Positions 8,198-16,346 of a stretch of DNA of 64,000 nt are shown here, piece by piece. A program made the translations under genes and the position numbers. Source of the stretch: Myxococcales bacterium (GTDB lineage Bacteria; Myxococcota_A; Polyangia; Polyangiales; Polyangiaceae); the NCBI GenBank assembly GCA_016706225.1, contig JADJKB010000005.1:1054001-1118000 (forward strand), read 5' to 3'. The stretch's first letter is position 1; every line of letters begins with the position of its first letter. Under the pieces are notes generated by a model. It saw nothing but the letters and a program-made list of their open reading frames with translations. It did not search any database and had not been told where the DNA came from.

Positions 8198-9112
8198 TCA
8201 GGTCCGGAGCCGGAACGACCCCGCCTGGTGCACCTTGCCGGGCAGGCGTCGGCCGGTGACGGCCTCCGCGACCCGCCCAGCCTCGATCAAACGATCGAGG
8301 TCGATGCCGGTCTGAATGCCCATGCCGTGGAGCATGAACACCAGATCTTCCGTGGCCAGATTGCCCGCCGCCCCCGGCGCGTACGGACAGCCCCCGAGGC
8401 CGGCCACCGACGCGTCGAAGTCGCGGATGCCGAGCTCCAACCCGACCAGCGCGTTGGCGAGGGCGGTGCCGCGGGTATCGTGCAGGTGGAGCGCGAGCTT
8501 TTCGCTGGGCAGCTCCGACAAAAAGAGCTGGGTGAGCTGGCGGGTCTGCAGCGGTGTGCCAATGCCGATCGTGTCTCCGAGTGAGACCTGGTAACAGCCG
8601 AGGGCAAGCAGCTTCTGGGTCAGGGCGAGGGACTGTTTCGGGTCGACGTCGCCTTCGTACGGGCAGCCCCAGACCGTCGAAACGTAGGCTCGCACTCGCA
8701 TGCCCGCTTCGAGCGCCGGCGGGACGACTTCCGCGAACGTCTCCAGAGACTGTTCCAGGCTCTTGTTCGTGTTCTTCTTGTTGTGGGTCTCGCTCGCCGA
8801 CATGAACACGGCGATTTCGTGCAGGCCGACCGCCCGGGCCCGCTCGAAGCCCTTGGCGTTTGGACACAGGGCGCTCAAGCTGACGCCGGGGCGGCTCTTC
8901 ACGCTCTGGACCAGCTCGTCGGCGTCGGCGAGCTGCGGCACCCAGCGTGGCGAAACGAAGCTCGTCAGCTCGAGTCGCGTGAGGCCGGAGTCGAGCAGCG
9001 CCTCGACCAGGCGCTGTTTGGCCTCGAGCGGGATGGGTGTGGCCTCGTTCTGCAGCCCGTCGCGCGGCGAGACCTCGTAAATCGAGACTTTATCCGGGAG
9101 ATTCTGGAACAT
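8198..9112 (-). CDS. mvaB: Hydroxymethylglutaryl-CoA lyase
   Basis: A 304-residue TIM-barrel enzyme of the HMGL-like family, expected to cleave HMG-CoA to acetoacetate and acetyl-CoA in leucine degradation. Visible: SPRDGLQNE with catalytic Arg17-Asp18, ELTSFVSPRWVPQLADA, the metal-binding HLHDTRG pair, and the active-site Cys signature GLGGCPYAPGAAGN near the C-terminus. Length matches bacterial HMG-CoA lyases. The ATG at 9112 is used because the longer frame enters purF; it leaves 16 bases to the purF stop, so the two may share a transcript although the pathways are unrelated. No other leucine-degradation gene is adjacent; an acyl-CoA dehydrogenase lies 18 kb away. Confidence 0.93.
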   Translation of the reverse strand: MFQNLPDKVSIYEVSPRDGLQNEATPIPLEAKQRLVEALLDSGLTRLELTSFVSPRWVPQLADADELVQSVKSRPGVSLSALCPNAKGFERARAVGLHEIAVFMSASETHNKKNTNKSLEQSLETFAEVVPPALEAGMRVRAYVSTVWGCPYEGDVDPKQSLALTQKLLALGCYQVSLGDTIGIGTPLQTRQLTQLFLSELPSEKLALHLHDTRGTALANALVGLELGIRDFDASVAGLGGCPYAPGAAGNLATEDLVFMLHGMGIQTGIDLDRLIEAGRVAEAVTGRRLPGKVHQAGSFRLRT

Positions 9113-9128
9113 GGGCCCGAGGGGGATT

Positions 9129-10580
9129 TTAGCGTTCGAGCAAACGTGCGGTCCGCTGACGAGGGTGTGGGGTGAACTCGATGGGGTACTGGCCGCTGAA
9201 ACAAGCATGACAGAACGAGGTCTTGTCCGGCCGTGACGGCGCGACTGGCAGGCTCTTCCCCGTGCCGTTGCCCGCCTGGCGGGGTCTGGCCGACGTCACC
9301 GCTTCGACCATCGCGTCGAGCGAGAGGTACGCGAGCGTGTCGCTGGTGATGTACTGGTTGATCTCGTCGACGGTGTGACTGGACGCGATCAGCTCGGCTC
9401 GTGTCGGTGTGTCGATGCCGTAGAAGCAGGGCCACGTGGTCGGCGGGCTCGAGATGCGCATGTGCACCTCGCGCGCGCCGGCGTCCCGCAGCATCTTCAC
9501 GATCTTGCGGCTGGTGGTGCCGCGCACGATGCTGTCGTCGACCACGATCACGCGTTTGCCACGCAGTATGTCGCTGATCGGATTGAGCTTCAGGCGCACG
9601 CCGAAGTGTCGAATGCTCTGCTGCGGTTCGATGAACGTGCGGCCCACGTAGTGGCTGCGGACCAAGCCCATCTCGAACGGGATCTTGCTCTCCTCGGCGA
9701 ACCCGATGGTGGCGGGCACCCCAGAGTCGGGCACGGGGATGACGACGTCGCCGACCACGGCGTGCTCCCGCGCCAGCGCGCGCCCCAGATACTTGCGCGC
9801 TTCGTAGACGCTGATGCCGTCGATCGTCGAATCCGGGCGGGCGAAGTACACGTATTCGAACACACAGGCGTGTTGCGCTTTGGCCTCGAACGGTCGGCTG
9901 CTCGTCACACCCCTGCGGTCGATGACGACCATCTCGCCGGGCTCGATGTCGCGCACGAACTCGGCGTCGATCAGGTCGAAGCTCGTGGGCTCACTCGCCA
10001 CGACGAAGGCGTCCGGTTGCCCCGGGAGTGTCCCCAGGCACAGCGGCCGAATTCCCATCGGGTCGCGGACGGCGATCAACGCCTGCTCCGTCAGGAAGAG
10101 CACCGAGTACGCGCCCTCCACCTGACCGAGAGCGTCGGCAATGCGCGCCTCCAGGTGTCGGGCCTTGCTCATCGCCATCAGGTGCACCAGCACCTCGGTG
10201 TCGCTCACGCTCTGGAAGATCGAACCTCGCTCCTCGAGTTTTTCCCGAAGCGCGTCGGCGTTGGTCAGGTTGCCGTTGTGCGCCACGGCAATCGAGCCGC
10301 GCGCGTAGTCGACAGCCAGCGGCTGAGCGTTTTTGAGGAAGGAGCCCCCGGCGGTCGAGTAGCGCACGTGTCCAATCGCGCTCGTGCCCTTGAGGCGGTC
10401 GATCTGCTCGGGCGGGAACACATCGATGACGTGGCCCATGCCGCGGTGCAGGCAGAGCTGAGTGCCGTCGCTCGCAACGATGCCCGAACTCTCCTGACCT
10501 CGATGCTGCAGCGCATGCAGGCCGAGGTACGTCAGGTTCGCCGCTTCAGCGTGGCCGTGAATGCCGAATACTCCACACAT
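9129..10580 (-). CDS. purF: Amidophosphoribosyltransferase
   Basis: A 483-residue enzyme for the first committed step of purine synthesis (PRPP plus glutamine to phosphoribosylamine). It begins MCGVFGIHGH, so Cys2 becomes the N-terminal nucleophile of the class II glutaminase domain without a propeptide, followed by LQHRGQES, GHVRYSTAG and AHNGNLTN. The C-terminal phosphoribosyltransferase domain has the PRPP loop VIVVDDSIVRGTTSRKIV. Length is typical. The ~207 bases upstream are rich in GGCCCGGG-type palindromes and separate it from a divergent gene; I see no recognisable purine riboswitch. Confidence 0.96.
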   Translation of the reverse strand: MCGVFGIHGHAEAANLTYLGLHALQHRGQESSGIVASDGTQLCLHRGMGHVIDVFPPEQIDRLKGTSAIGHVRYSTAGGSFLKNAQPLAVDYARGSIAVAHNGNLTNADALREKLEERGSIFQSVSDTEVLVHLMAMSKARHLEARIADALGQVEGAYSVLFLTEQALIAVRDPMGIRPLCLGTLPGQPDAFVVASEPTSFDLIDAEFVRDIEPGEMVVIDRRGVTSSRPFEAKAQHACVFEYVYFARPDSTIDGISVYEARKYLGRALAREHAVVGDVVIPVPDSGVPATIGFAEESKIPFEMGLVRSHYVGRTFIEPQQSIRHFGVRLKLNPISDILRGKRVIVVDDSIVRGTTSRKIVKMLRDAGAREVHMRISSPPTTWPCFYGIDTPTRAELIASSHTVDEINQYITSDTLAYLSLDAMVEAVTSARPRQAGNGTGKSLPVAPSRPDKTSFCHACFSGQYPIEFTPHPRQRTARLLER

Positions 10581-10788
10581 GACGCTTCCTCGAAGTCCGG
10601 GCCCGCCTGATACTGCACACTCGGGCGGGTGGGTGCCAGCATCGCCGGACGGGGCCCCGCGGGGTCGAGGCCCGGGAGGGGTTCCGCCCGGGTCTCACCC
10701 CCGAGCAGTCCGGGTCCCGGGCCTGATTTTGGGTCAACCGCGAAACTCTTAGAGCTTTTGTGGTCACCTGACTATCCTTCCGTCCCCG
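10581..10788. other. Divergent intergenic region with GC palindromes
   Basis: Between purF and the TPR-type gene. It contains GGCCCGGG (10669-10676) and CCCGGGCC (10716-10723) as an 8-bp inverted pair plus internal CCCGGG copies, and a less GC-rich patch (about 10724-10775) near the plus-strand start. Probably carries both promoters; no individual promoter is convincing. Confidence 0.4.
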
Positions 10789-13269
10789 ATGGGCGCCTTC
10801 GAGCAGCTCCTGGAGGCCTGGCGGTCGAACCCCGACTCCGACTCAACCGTGGCGCTCTGCGCGCGTCTCAGCGCCACGCCTCGGGAGGATCTCGTCCGCG
10901 AGGTCGGCGTGCGCGCCGAGCAGTGGCACGGCAACGACGGGGAAGTGATGCTCGCGGTCGGGCGAATGTACCTGGCGTCGGGCCTCTTGGCGGAGTCTCA
11001 AGCCGCACTGGTCAACGCCGGCAAGGCCAATGCGCGCGATTCTCGCGCGTTCCGCTACCTCGGCGAGGTGCTCCTGCGTCGGGGTGACGCGGGCCGCGCA
11101 GAGAAGGTGCTGCAACGGGCGATGCAGCTGGGCGCGAGCGATGCCGAGGCGAAGCTGTGGCACGATCGCACCGTGGTCTACGTCGCGCTCCAGCGGCGGG
11201 TGGGCCCCCAGGCCGTTGCCCAGGAAGTCGCGCGGACGCTGCCGTCCCAGGTAGCCCAACAACCGGCCCCAGCGCCAGCCGTGGCGATGCCACAGTCGTC
11301 GGGCTCGCCGTGGAAGGAGGAGGCTCCGACCATCCGGAGATCCGTCGGGCAAGCGCCGCCGGGCGCCCGTCCTGCGATGCCACCGGTCCGTGCGCCCCGC
11401 TCGGTGCCGCCGCCGCTACCGCCGGCCCCAGTGCAGGCGCCAATGTTCCCGCCAGCGGGTCGGATGCCCAGCCTCGGCGACGACGATGACACGACGGTTC
11501 ACCAGCCGCCGCCGCCGCAGGGCCGGGACATGTTTCCCAGCGGCCCCGGGTCGGGCACGACGACGCGCAGGCAGACCTTCGAGCCGCCCATGGTGGCGCC
11601 GGCCGCGGCAATTCAGCAGCAGAGCCCGTTCGCGCCCGCCGCTCCGCCCGTCTTCAACCCGCCGCAGGCGTACGCCACGCCAGGGCAGGAGCCCTACCTG
11701 CGGCAAAACGCGCCGGCTCCGTATGTGCCCCCGCCGCGCCAAGCCGCTGCGACGTCTCCCTTCTCGCAGTCGATACCCCGCGGGCCGCTCGAAGAAGACG
11801 ACTCGATGCCCGAGCGCCCCGAGGACGTGGCCAATCCGACACCGGAGGCGGTGCTCGAGTCGCTCGCGCGAGTTGGACTCTACGAGCCCGGCGGTGGCGC
11901 ACCCCCGGCGTGGGAGGCCGCGGCGATCCAGAAGTCGCGCGGCTCGTGGGTGCTGATCGTCGCGACGGTCCTGATCTTGGCCATCGGCGGCGGCGGGTTT
12001 GCGTATGCACGCAAGGTTCAGAAAGAACGCGCTCAGCTCGCGCAACGGCTCAGCGACGAGGTCGAGGTCATGCTCCACAGCGGAGAGATGGCGCAGCTCC
12101 GGCAGAGCGATGATCGCCTGAGCCGCATCTTCGAGCTCGACTCCCGGAGCACCAAGGCCGCGAAGCTGTGGCTGCAAAATCGCGTGCTCTCCGCGCTCAT
12201 CCTGCCAACGGAGTCGCGGGGCATCGACTCTGCGATGCACCGCGCTCGCTCGCTCGAGGTCCCCGAGTCGGAGGTCGTGTTCGGCAAGTTGGCCTCCTAT
12301 CTGGTCGAGGGAGATCTCGCCGGCGCCGCGGCATCGCTGCCGAAGTACGACAAGGACGCTGGCAAGGATCCATTTTACCAGCTCACCGCTGGCGCCGTGC
12401 TGGAGCGTGCCGGTGACATTCGGGCCATCGAGCGCTACGAGGCCGCCCGCGCCCTCGACGCCAAGCTGGTGGTCGCCGATGTGTTTCTGGCGCGCGCCGT
12501 GCTGCTCGAGCTTGGGCCTGCGAAGGGCAAACCCGTGATCGAGGAGCTCAAGAAGAAGACGGGGGAGACGGCCACGACGCGCGCCCTCGAGTCCTTGGCC
12601 TGGGCCGTGGACCCCGAGCGCCCCAAAGAGCTGCCGAAGAGCGCCATCCTGAGTGACGAGGACCGCAAGATCTTGGCGGCGCCGCTCCGGCCCATTCCCG
12701 CCGTGGTGGAGGCCATTCAGGCCATCGCCGGCGGTCTGGAGAAAAAGGCCGTGGGGGCCATCGATAGCGCCATTGCCCTGTCGGACACGCCCGCGATGGC
12801 GACGGAGCTCGGGTTCCTCGCCATCAAGGCCGGCGACGAGAAGCTCGCCCGCAAAGCAGCGCTGCGCGCGCTGCAATTCTCGGCGCTCTACCCCCAGGCG
12901 CGCGTGCTCGCCTCGCGGGTGGCGCTGCTCGGCGGGCGCCTCGACGAGGCAAAAAAGGCCATCGAAGAGCTGGACCCGCGGACTCCCGAGGTCGCGGTGG
13001 TGCGCGCGGTACTGGCCTACGAGACTCTGGACGGGTCGGAGCTCGGTAGCGCCATCGAGGCCATGGGGGAGCTGCCGCAGAAGCACCCAGACTACGTCTC
13101 GTTTGCCACCATGGGCGCAGCGCTCACTGGATTCGAGGTACCGCCACCCGAGAAGCTCGAGGCGATGGCGCAGCCGTCGGTGCCTTTGGGGCGAGCTGGT
13201 TGCGGTCGATGCAGCGCTCGTTCAGGGCGATCTCGTCACCGCAGAGAAGCTGAGCGCGCGCTGGGGTGA
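10789..13269 (+). CDS. TPR-type membrane protein, N-terminal part of a frameshifted gene
   Basis: This frame encodes 826 residues but only the first ~800 belong to the protein. Helical-repeat TPR-like units occupy about residues 1-140. A long Pro/Ala-rich low-complexity region follows (about 150-370). A single transmembrane helix at about 388-405 (SWVLIVATVLILAIGGGGF) is followed by a second alpha-helical TPR-like domain. The frame then breaks at the G-run 13188-13191: downstream the next frame continues the same repeat pattern to 13720. Removing one G restores a single protein of about 977 residues. The tail after the break (GRAGCGRCSARSGRSRHRR) is out-of-frame translation. Role unknown; a cytoplasm/periplasm-spanning TPR scaffold is likely. 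Confidence 0.75.
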   Translation: MGAFEQLLEAWRSNPDSDSTVALCARLSATPREDLVREVGVRAEQWHGNDGEVMLAVGRMYLASGLLAESQAALVNAGKANARDSRAFRYLGEVLLRRGDAGRAEKVLQRAMQLGASDAEAKLWHDRTVVYVALQRRVGPQAVAQEVARTLPSQVAQQPAPAPAVAMPQSSGSPWKEEAPTIRRSVGQAPPGARPAMPPVRAPRSVPPPLPPAPVQAPMFPPAGRMPSLGDDDDTTVHQPPPPQGRDMFPSGPGSGTTTRRQTFEPPMVAPAAAIQQQSPFAPAAPPVFNPPQAYATPGQEPYLRQNAPAPYVPPPRQAAATSPFSQSIPRGPLEEDDSMPERPEDVANPTPEAVLESLARVGLYEPGGGAPPAWEAAAIQKSRGSWVLIVATVLILAIGGGGFAYARKVQKERAQLAQRLSDEVEVMLHSGEMAQLRQSDDRLSRIFELDSRSTKAAKLWLQNRVLSALILPTESRGIDSAMHRARSLEVPESEVVFGKLASYLVEGDLAGAAASLPKYDKDAGKDPFYQLTAGAVLERAGDIRAIERYEAARALDAKLVVADVFLARAVLLELGPAKGKPVIEELKKKTGETATTRALESLAWAVDPERPKELPKSAILSDEDRKILAAPLRPIPAVVEAIQAIAGGLEKKAVGAIDSAIALSDTPAMATELGFLAIKAGDEKLARKAALRALQFSALYPQARVLASRVALLGGRLDEAKKAIEELDPRTPEVAVVRAVLAYETLDGSELGSAIEAMGELPQKHPDYVSFATMGAALTGFEVPPPEKLEAMAQPSVPLGRAGCGRCSARSGRSRHRREAERALG

Positions 13270-13720
13270 AGGCGCGAACCGTCCGGTCTACGCCCTCAGG
13301 ATGTCGAAGCTCCGCAGGTACCAGGACAAGATCGACGACGCCAACACGTTCTCGGCCATCGCGGCCGAGCGCGGGAGCACCACCGTCTCGGTGTTGGTCG
13401 AGCGCGTGTGGGTATTGATGGCGAAGAACCAGCCGGCGCCGGCTCGCGATCTGATCGCAAAGTATCCGAGCCTGCTCGGGCCGCTCGGCGGGTGGCTCAA
13501 GATGTACGTGGACGCCAAGGGTGGCCGCGCCCCCGAGGCCCGCTCCAAGGCCTCCCATCTCGATCCACCGCCCGAGGAGGCGCCGCTCTTGCTGAAGGTC
13601 GTGGCCGCGCGAGCCCTTGCGGTCACCAAGGACCGCCGCGCCAAGGGCTACGTGGCGCTCTTGCAGAAGAAACACAAGAAGCACCCCGAGCTGCTCAAGG
13701 CCGCCGAAGAGCTGAAGTAG
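13190..13720 (+). pseudogene. C-terminal continuation of the TPR protein after a one-base shift
   Basis: Frame 2 from about 13190 reads GELVAVDAALVQGDLVTAEK, then more helical-repeat units (FSAIAAERGSTTVSVLVERVWVL, LIAKYPSLLGPLGGW, RAKGYVALLQKKHKKHPELL) and stops at 13720. It has no start codon or ribosome-binding site of its own at the junction, so it is best read as the rest of the gene beginning at 10789. It is either a sequencing indel in GGGG or a true frameshift. Confidence 0.7.
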
Positions 13721-13738
13721 GCGGAATGGGTCGGGGAG

Positions 13739-13759
13739 TCGGGCGTCGCTGACGCCCGA
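13739..13759. terminator. Bidirectional stem-loop between convergent genes
   Basis: TCGGGCGTC-GCT-GACGCCCGA is a perfect 9-bp stem with a 3-base loop, placed between the stops of the TPR gene (plus) and the porin-like gene (minus). Confidence 0.5.
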
Positions 13760-13774
13760 GCACTGCAACCAGAG

Positions 13775-15094
13775 TCAGTTCGTGGTCACGACGACGCCGA
13801 GCGTGGTCGTGAACAGCGTGGAAGACTTGTCGCGGACCTTCTCGCGATAGATATCTTTGTCGGGTGACGCTTCGAGCACGAAGTCACCGCGATTCTCGAG
13901 TCGGAGGATCAGGTTTTCGCTCGGGCGAGCCTCGATGGTGAGCGTCGCGCTCGCCAGCTTGGTGTTCGTCAGCAAGTTGCCGCCATCGAGCTGATAGTTG
14001 AGCGCGCGCCCGTCCTTGTCGACGAAGTACTCGCCGCGCACGGCCGTCGCCCAGGTCTCACTCAGCTGCATGCGAGCGAGCAGCGCCGCGCCGTACCACT
14101 TCTTGGCCGCGGGTTTGGCATCGATGCTGGTGTCGTCGGGGCGCACGCCCTCCACGCCGTAGTCGGCGTTCAGCACCACCGCCAAGGTCTCGAGTGGTCG
14201 CACCGTCAGCGTGAGGTCGAGCAGGTGCCGCCAGGCGTCGAAATCATTGGCGCCACCGCGGTCCACCGCCTGTTTTGCGGCGGGCGCGCCCGGTGAGGCC
14301 GCGCAGCTCCCGACTGCCGGGTCGTAGCTGGTGCCGCTGGTGCAGGAGACCTCGGTGGTGTCGTCCTGCTCCGGTCCGCCGATCCAGCCGAGACTGGCGG
14401 CGAATGACTCACTCGGACTCACGTTGACGCCGAGGCCGAAAGTCTTGCCGACGTTGTTGTCGAACGAGCGATCGAGTCCGTTCGCGAGCATAGCGGTGAG
14501 TGTCAGCTCCGGCACGAGCTCGGCCGTGGCGCGCAGGCCGGTGTGGAACTTCGGCTGCGCGAAGGAGTGCAAGAGCCCGCGGGTGTAGTTGAAGTTGTCC
14601 TGACTCTCGACCGGCTCGACGCCCACGAAGGTGTCGAACTTTCCGAAAGCCAGAGTGATGCCGCCGCCCGGCTTCCACGCCGCGTAGGCTTGTTTCACGT
14701 ATTCGAGCCCACTGGCGGCGTCGCCGCCCGCGTAGAGCGTCGCGGAGGGACCCCAGCGCAGGCTGACCACACCGCCGACTGGTTCCGGCGCGTACGCGGC
14801 GTCGAGACCAATCCACGACAGCGCAAACCCCTGCGGCCCGTCGTAGCTCCGTGTGGGTGGCCGGTAGCTCACCGGCTTGGGGAATCCCCAGCTCTGACTG
14901 GCGTAGGCGTCGACGAAGGCCCGAAGCTGCACCGCCTCGTACCACGGCTCGGCAGGGGGCGGAGGGTCGGGCACCGATGCCCCGTAGCCTTCTCCGGCTC
15001 CGTAGCCCTGTGCACGCGCGCCCCCGGCGTGAGAGAGCGCAGCGAAGCAGACCGCGGTTGTGACCCAGAGCCCCGACTTCCGATGCTGCTTCAT
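13775..15094 (-). CDS. OmpL-like outer-membrane beta-barrel (BBP2 type) porin
   Basis: A 439-residue protein with a classical signal peptide (MKQHRKSG, hydrophobic core, GGARAQ) and a body of alternating amphipathic strands. Characteristic of the beta-barrel porin-2/OmpL-like family are FVDAYASQSWGFP, LEYVKQAYAAWKPG, ITLAFGKFDTFVGVEPVES, NYTRGLLHSFAQPKFHTGLRA and a C-terminal strand near LFTTTLGVVVTTN. The ATG at 15094 has GGAGG eight bases upstream; the longer frame only adds a basic extension. It is predicted to form a channel in the outer membrane; substrate unknown. Confidence 0.83.
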   Translation of the reverse strand: MKQHRKSGLWVTTAVCFAALSHAGGARAQGYGAGEGYGASVPDPPPPAEPWYEAVQLRAFVDAYASQSWGFPKPVSYRPPTRSYDGPQGFALSWIGLDAAYAPEPVGGVVSLRWGPSATLYAGGDAASGLEYVKQAYAAWKPGGGITLAFGKFDTFVGVEPVESQDNFNYTRGLLHSFAQPKFHTGLRATAELVPELTLTAMLANGLDRSFDNNVGKTFGLGVNVSPSESFAASLGWIGGPEQDDTTEVSCTSGTSYDPAVGSCAASPGAPAAKQAVDRGGANDFDAWRHLLDLTLTVRPLETLAVVLNADYGVEGVRPDDTSIDAKPAAKKWYGAALLARMQLSETWATAVRGEYFVDKDGRALNYQLDGGNLLTNTKLASATLTIEARPSENLILRLENRGDFVLEASPDKDIYREKVRDKSSTLFTTTLGVVVTTN

Positions 15095-15205
15095 GATCCT
15101 CCGATTCGACCCGCGTTTCCTACCAGCTTTCCGGGCAGAGCGGAGCAAAAAGCTCGCGCCCGCAGGCCGAGTGCGGGGCTGCTGGACCGGCCTTGGGGTC
15201 GAGGT

Positions 15206-16333
15206 TCAGCGGCTCTGCGGCGTTGCGAGGGCGCCCTGCACCGGCGTTCGCCCTTCGATCATCATACGAAGCTCGTCCGGCTCGCTGGACCTGCCCATGC
15301 ACTCGTCGAGCGTGATCATCCGCCGCTGGTACAGGGAAAACAGGGACTGATTCATGGTCTGCATGCCGTGTTTCGACTGCCCGACCTGCATCTGCGAATA
15401 GATTTGATGCACCTTGTCTTCGCGGATCAAATTGCGGATGGCGGGGTTGGGCGTGAGCACCTCCAGGGTCAACACCCGACCTGGACCGCCCGCGCGCGGC
15501 AAGAGCAGCTGAGAGATCACTCCCTCGAGCACGAACGAAAGTTGTGCGCGCACCTGCGACTGCTGGTGCGGGGGAAACACGTCGATGATGCGGTTGATGC
15601 TCTGAACGGCGGAGTTCGTGTGCAAGGTCGCGAAGACCAAGTGACCCGTCTCGGCGATGGTCAAGGCCGCCTCGATGGTCTCGAGGTCACGCATCTCGCC
15701 GACGAGCACGACGTCTGGATCCTGCCGGAGCACGTACTTCAAGGCGTCCTTGAAGCGCATGGTGTCGCTGCCGACCTCGCGCTGATTGACGATGCAGCGC
15801 TTGTGCGGGTGCAGGTACTCGATCGGATCCTCGATCGTCATGATGTGCTGGCGCGTCTCGCTGTTGATCTTGTCGATGATCGAAGCCAGCGTCGTGCTCT
15901 TGCCGCTACCCGTCGGGCCGGTCACGAGCACGAGCCCGCGGGGTTTGCTCGCCAGTTCCTGCACCACGGGCGGGAGCCCCAGTTCGTCGAAGCTCAGGAT
16001 CTTGAACGGGATCGAGCGAAACGCGCCGGAGACCGCGCCGCGTTGCATGAAGATGTTGGCGCGGAAGCGCGACAGGTTCTTCACTCCGAACGAGAGATCG
16101 AGCTCCTTGTTCTTCTCGAACTGGATCTTCTGGTCTTCGGTCAACACCGAGTAACAGATCTGCTTCGTCTCCACCGGTGACAGGGGTGGCAGCTTGAGCG
16201 GCACGATCGCGCCGTCGATGCGCAAGAGCGGCGGCGAGCCGGTGGTGATGTGCATATCGCTCGCGCCCTTCTCGATCATGGCGCGGAGCAGTTGGTGGAG
16301 GTTGACTCTGAGGCCTTCTTCGCCGGACGACAT
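15206..16333 (-). CDS. pilT: Type IV pilus retraction ATPase PilT
   Basis: A 375-residue hexameric secretion-type ATPase that powers pilus retraction and twitching motility. Visible: N-terminal PAS-like domain, Walker A GPTGSGKST at 139-147, Asp box (IMTIEDPIEY), Walker B-like RQDPDVVLVGEMRD, His box (GHLVFATLHTNSA) and the PilT-specific AIRNLIRE near residue 295. It lies 13 bases after pilB on the same strand, so the two opposing pilus motors form an operon. No pilus structural genes are in the window. Confidence 0.96.
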   Translation of the reverse strand: MSSGEEGLRVNLHQLLRAMIEKGASDMHITTGSPPLLRIDGAIVPLKLPPLSPVETKQICYSVLTEDQKIQFEKNKELDLSFGVKNLSRFRANIFMQRGAVSGAFRSIPFKILSFDELGLPPVVQELASKPRGLVLVTGPTGSGKSTTLASIIDKINSETRQHIMTIEDPIEYLHPHKRCIVNQREVGSDTMRFKDALKYVLRQDPDVVLVGEMRDLETIEAALTIAETGHLVFATLHTNSAVQSINRIIDVFPPHQQSQVRAQLSFVLEGVISQLLLPRAGGPGRVLTLEVLTPNPAIRNLIREDKVHQIYSQMQVGQSKHGMQTMNQSLFSLYQRRMITLDECMGRSSEPDELRMMIEGRTPVQGALATPQSR

Positions 16334-16346
16334 CGTTGTTCCTTCG

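Noticed and set aside
11416..13086. A 556-codon minus-strand open frame under the TPR gene
   Set aside because: No motif or signal; low-complexity His/Arg/Gly translation mirrors the repeat-rich coding strand.
14543..16180. A 545-codon plus-strand open frame opposite the porin and pilT
   Set aside because: Overlaps conserved pilT motifs on the other strand and has no recognisable domain.
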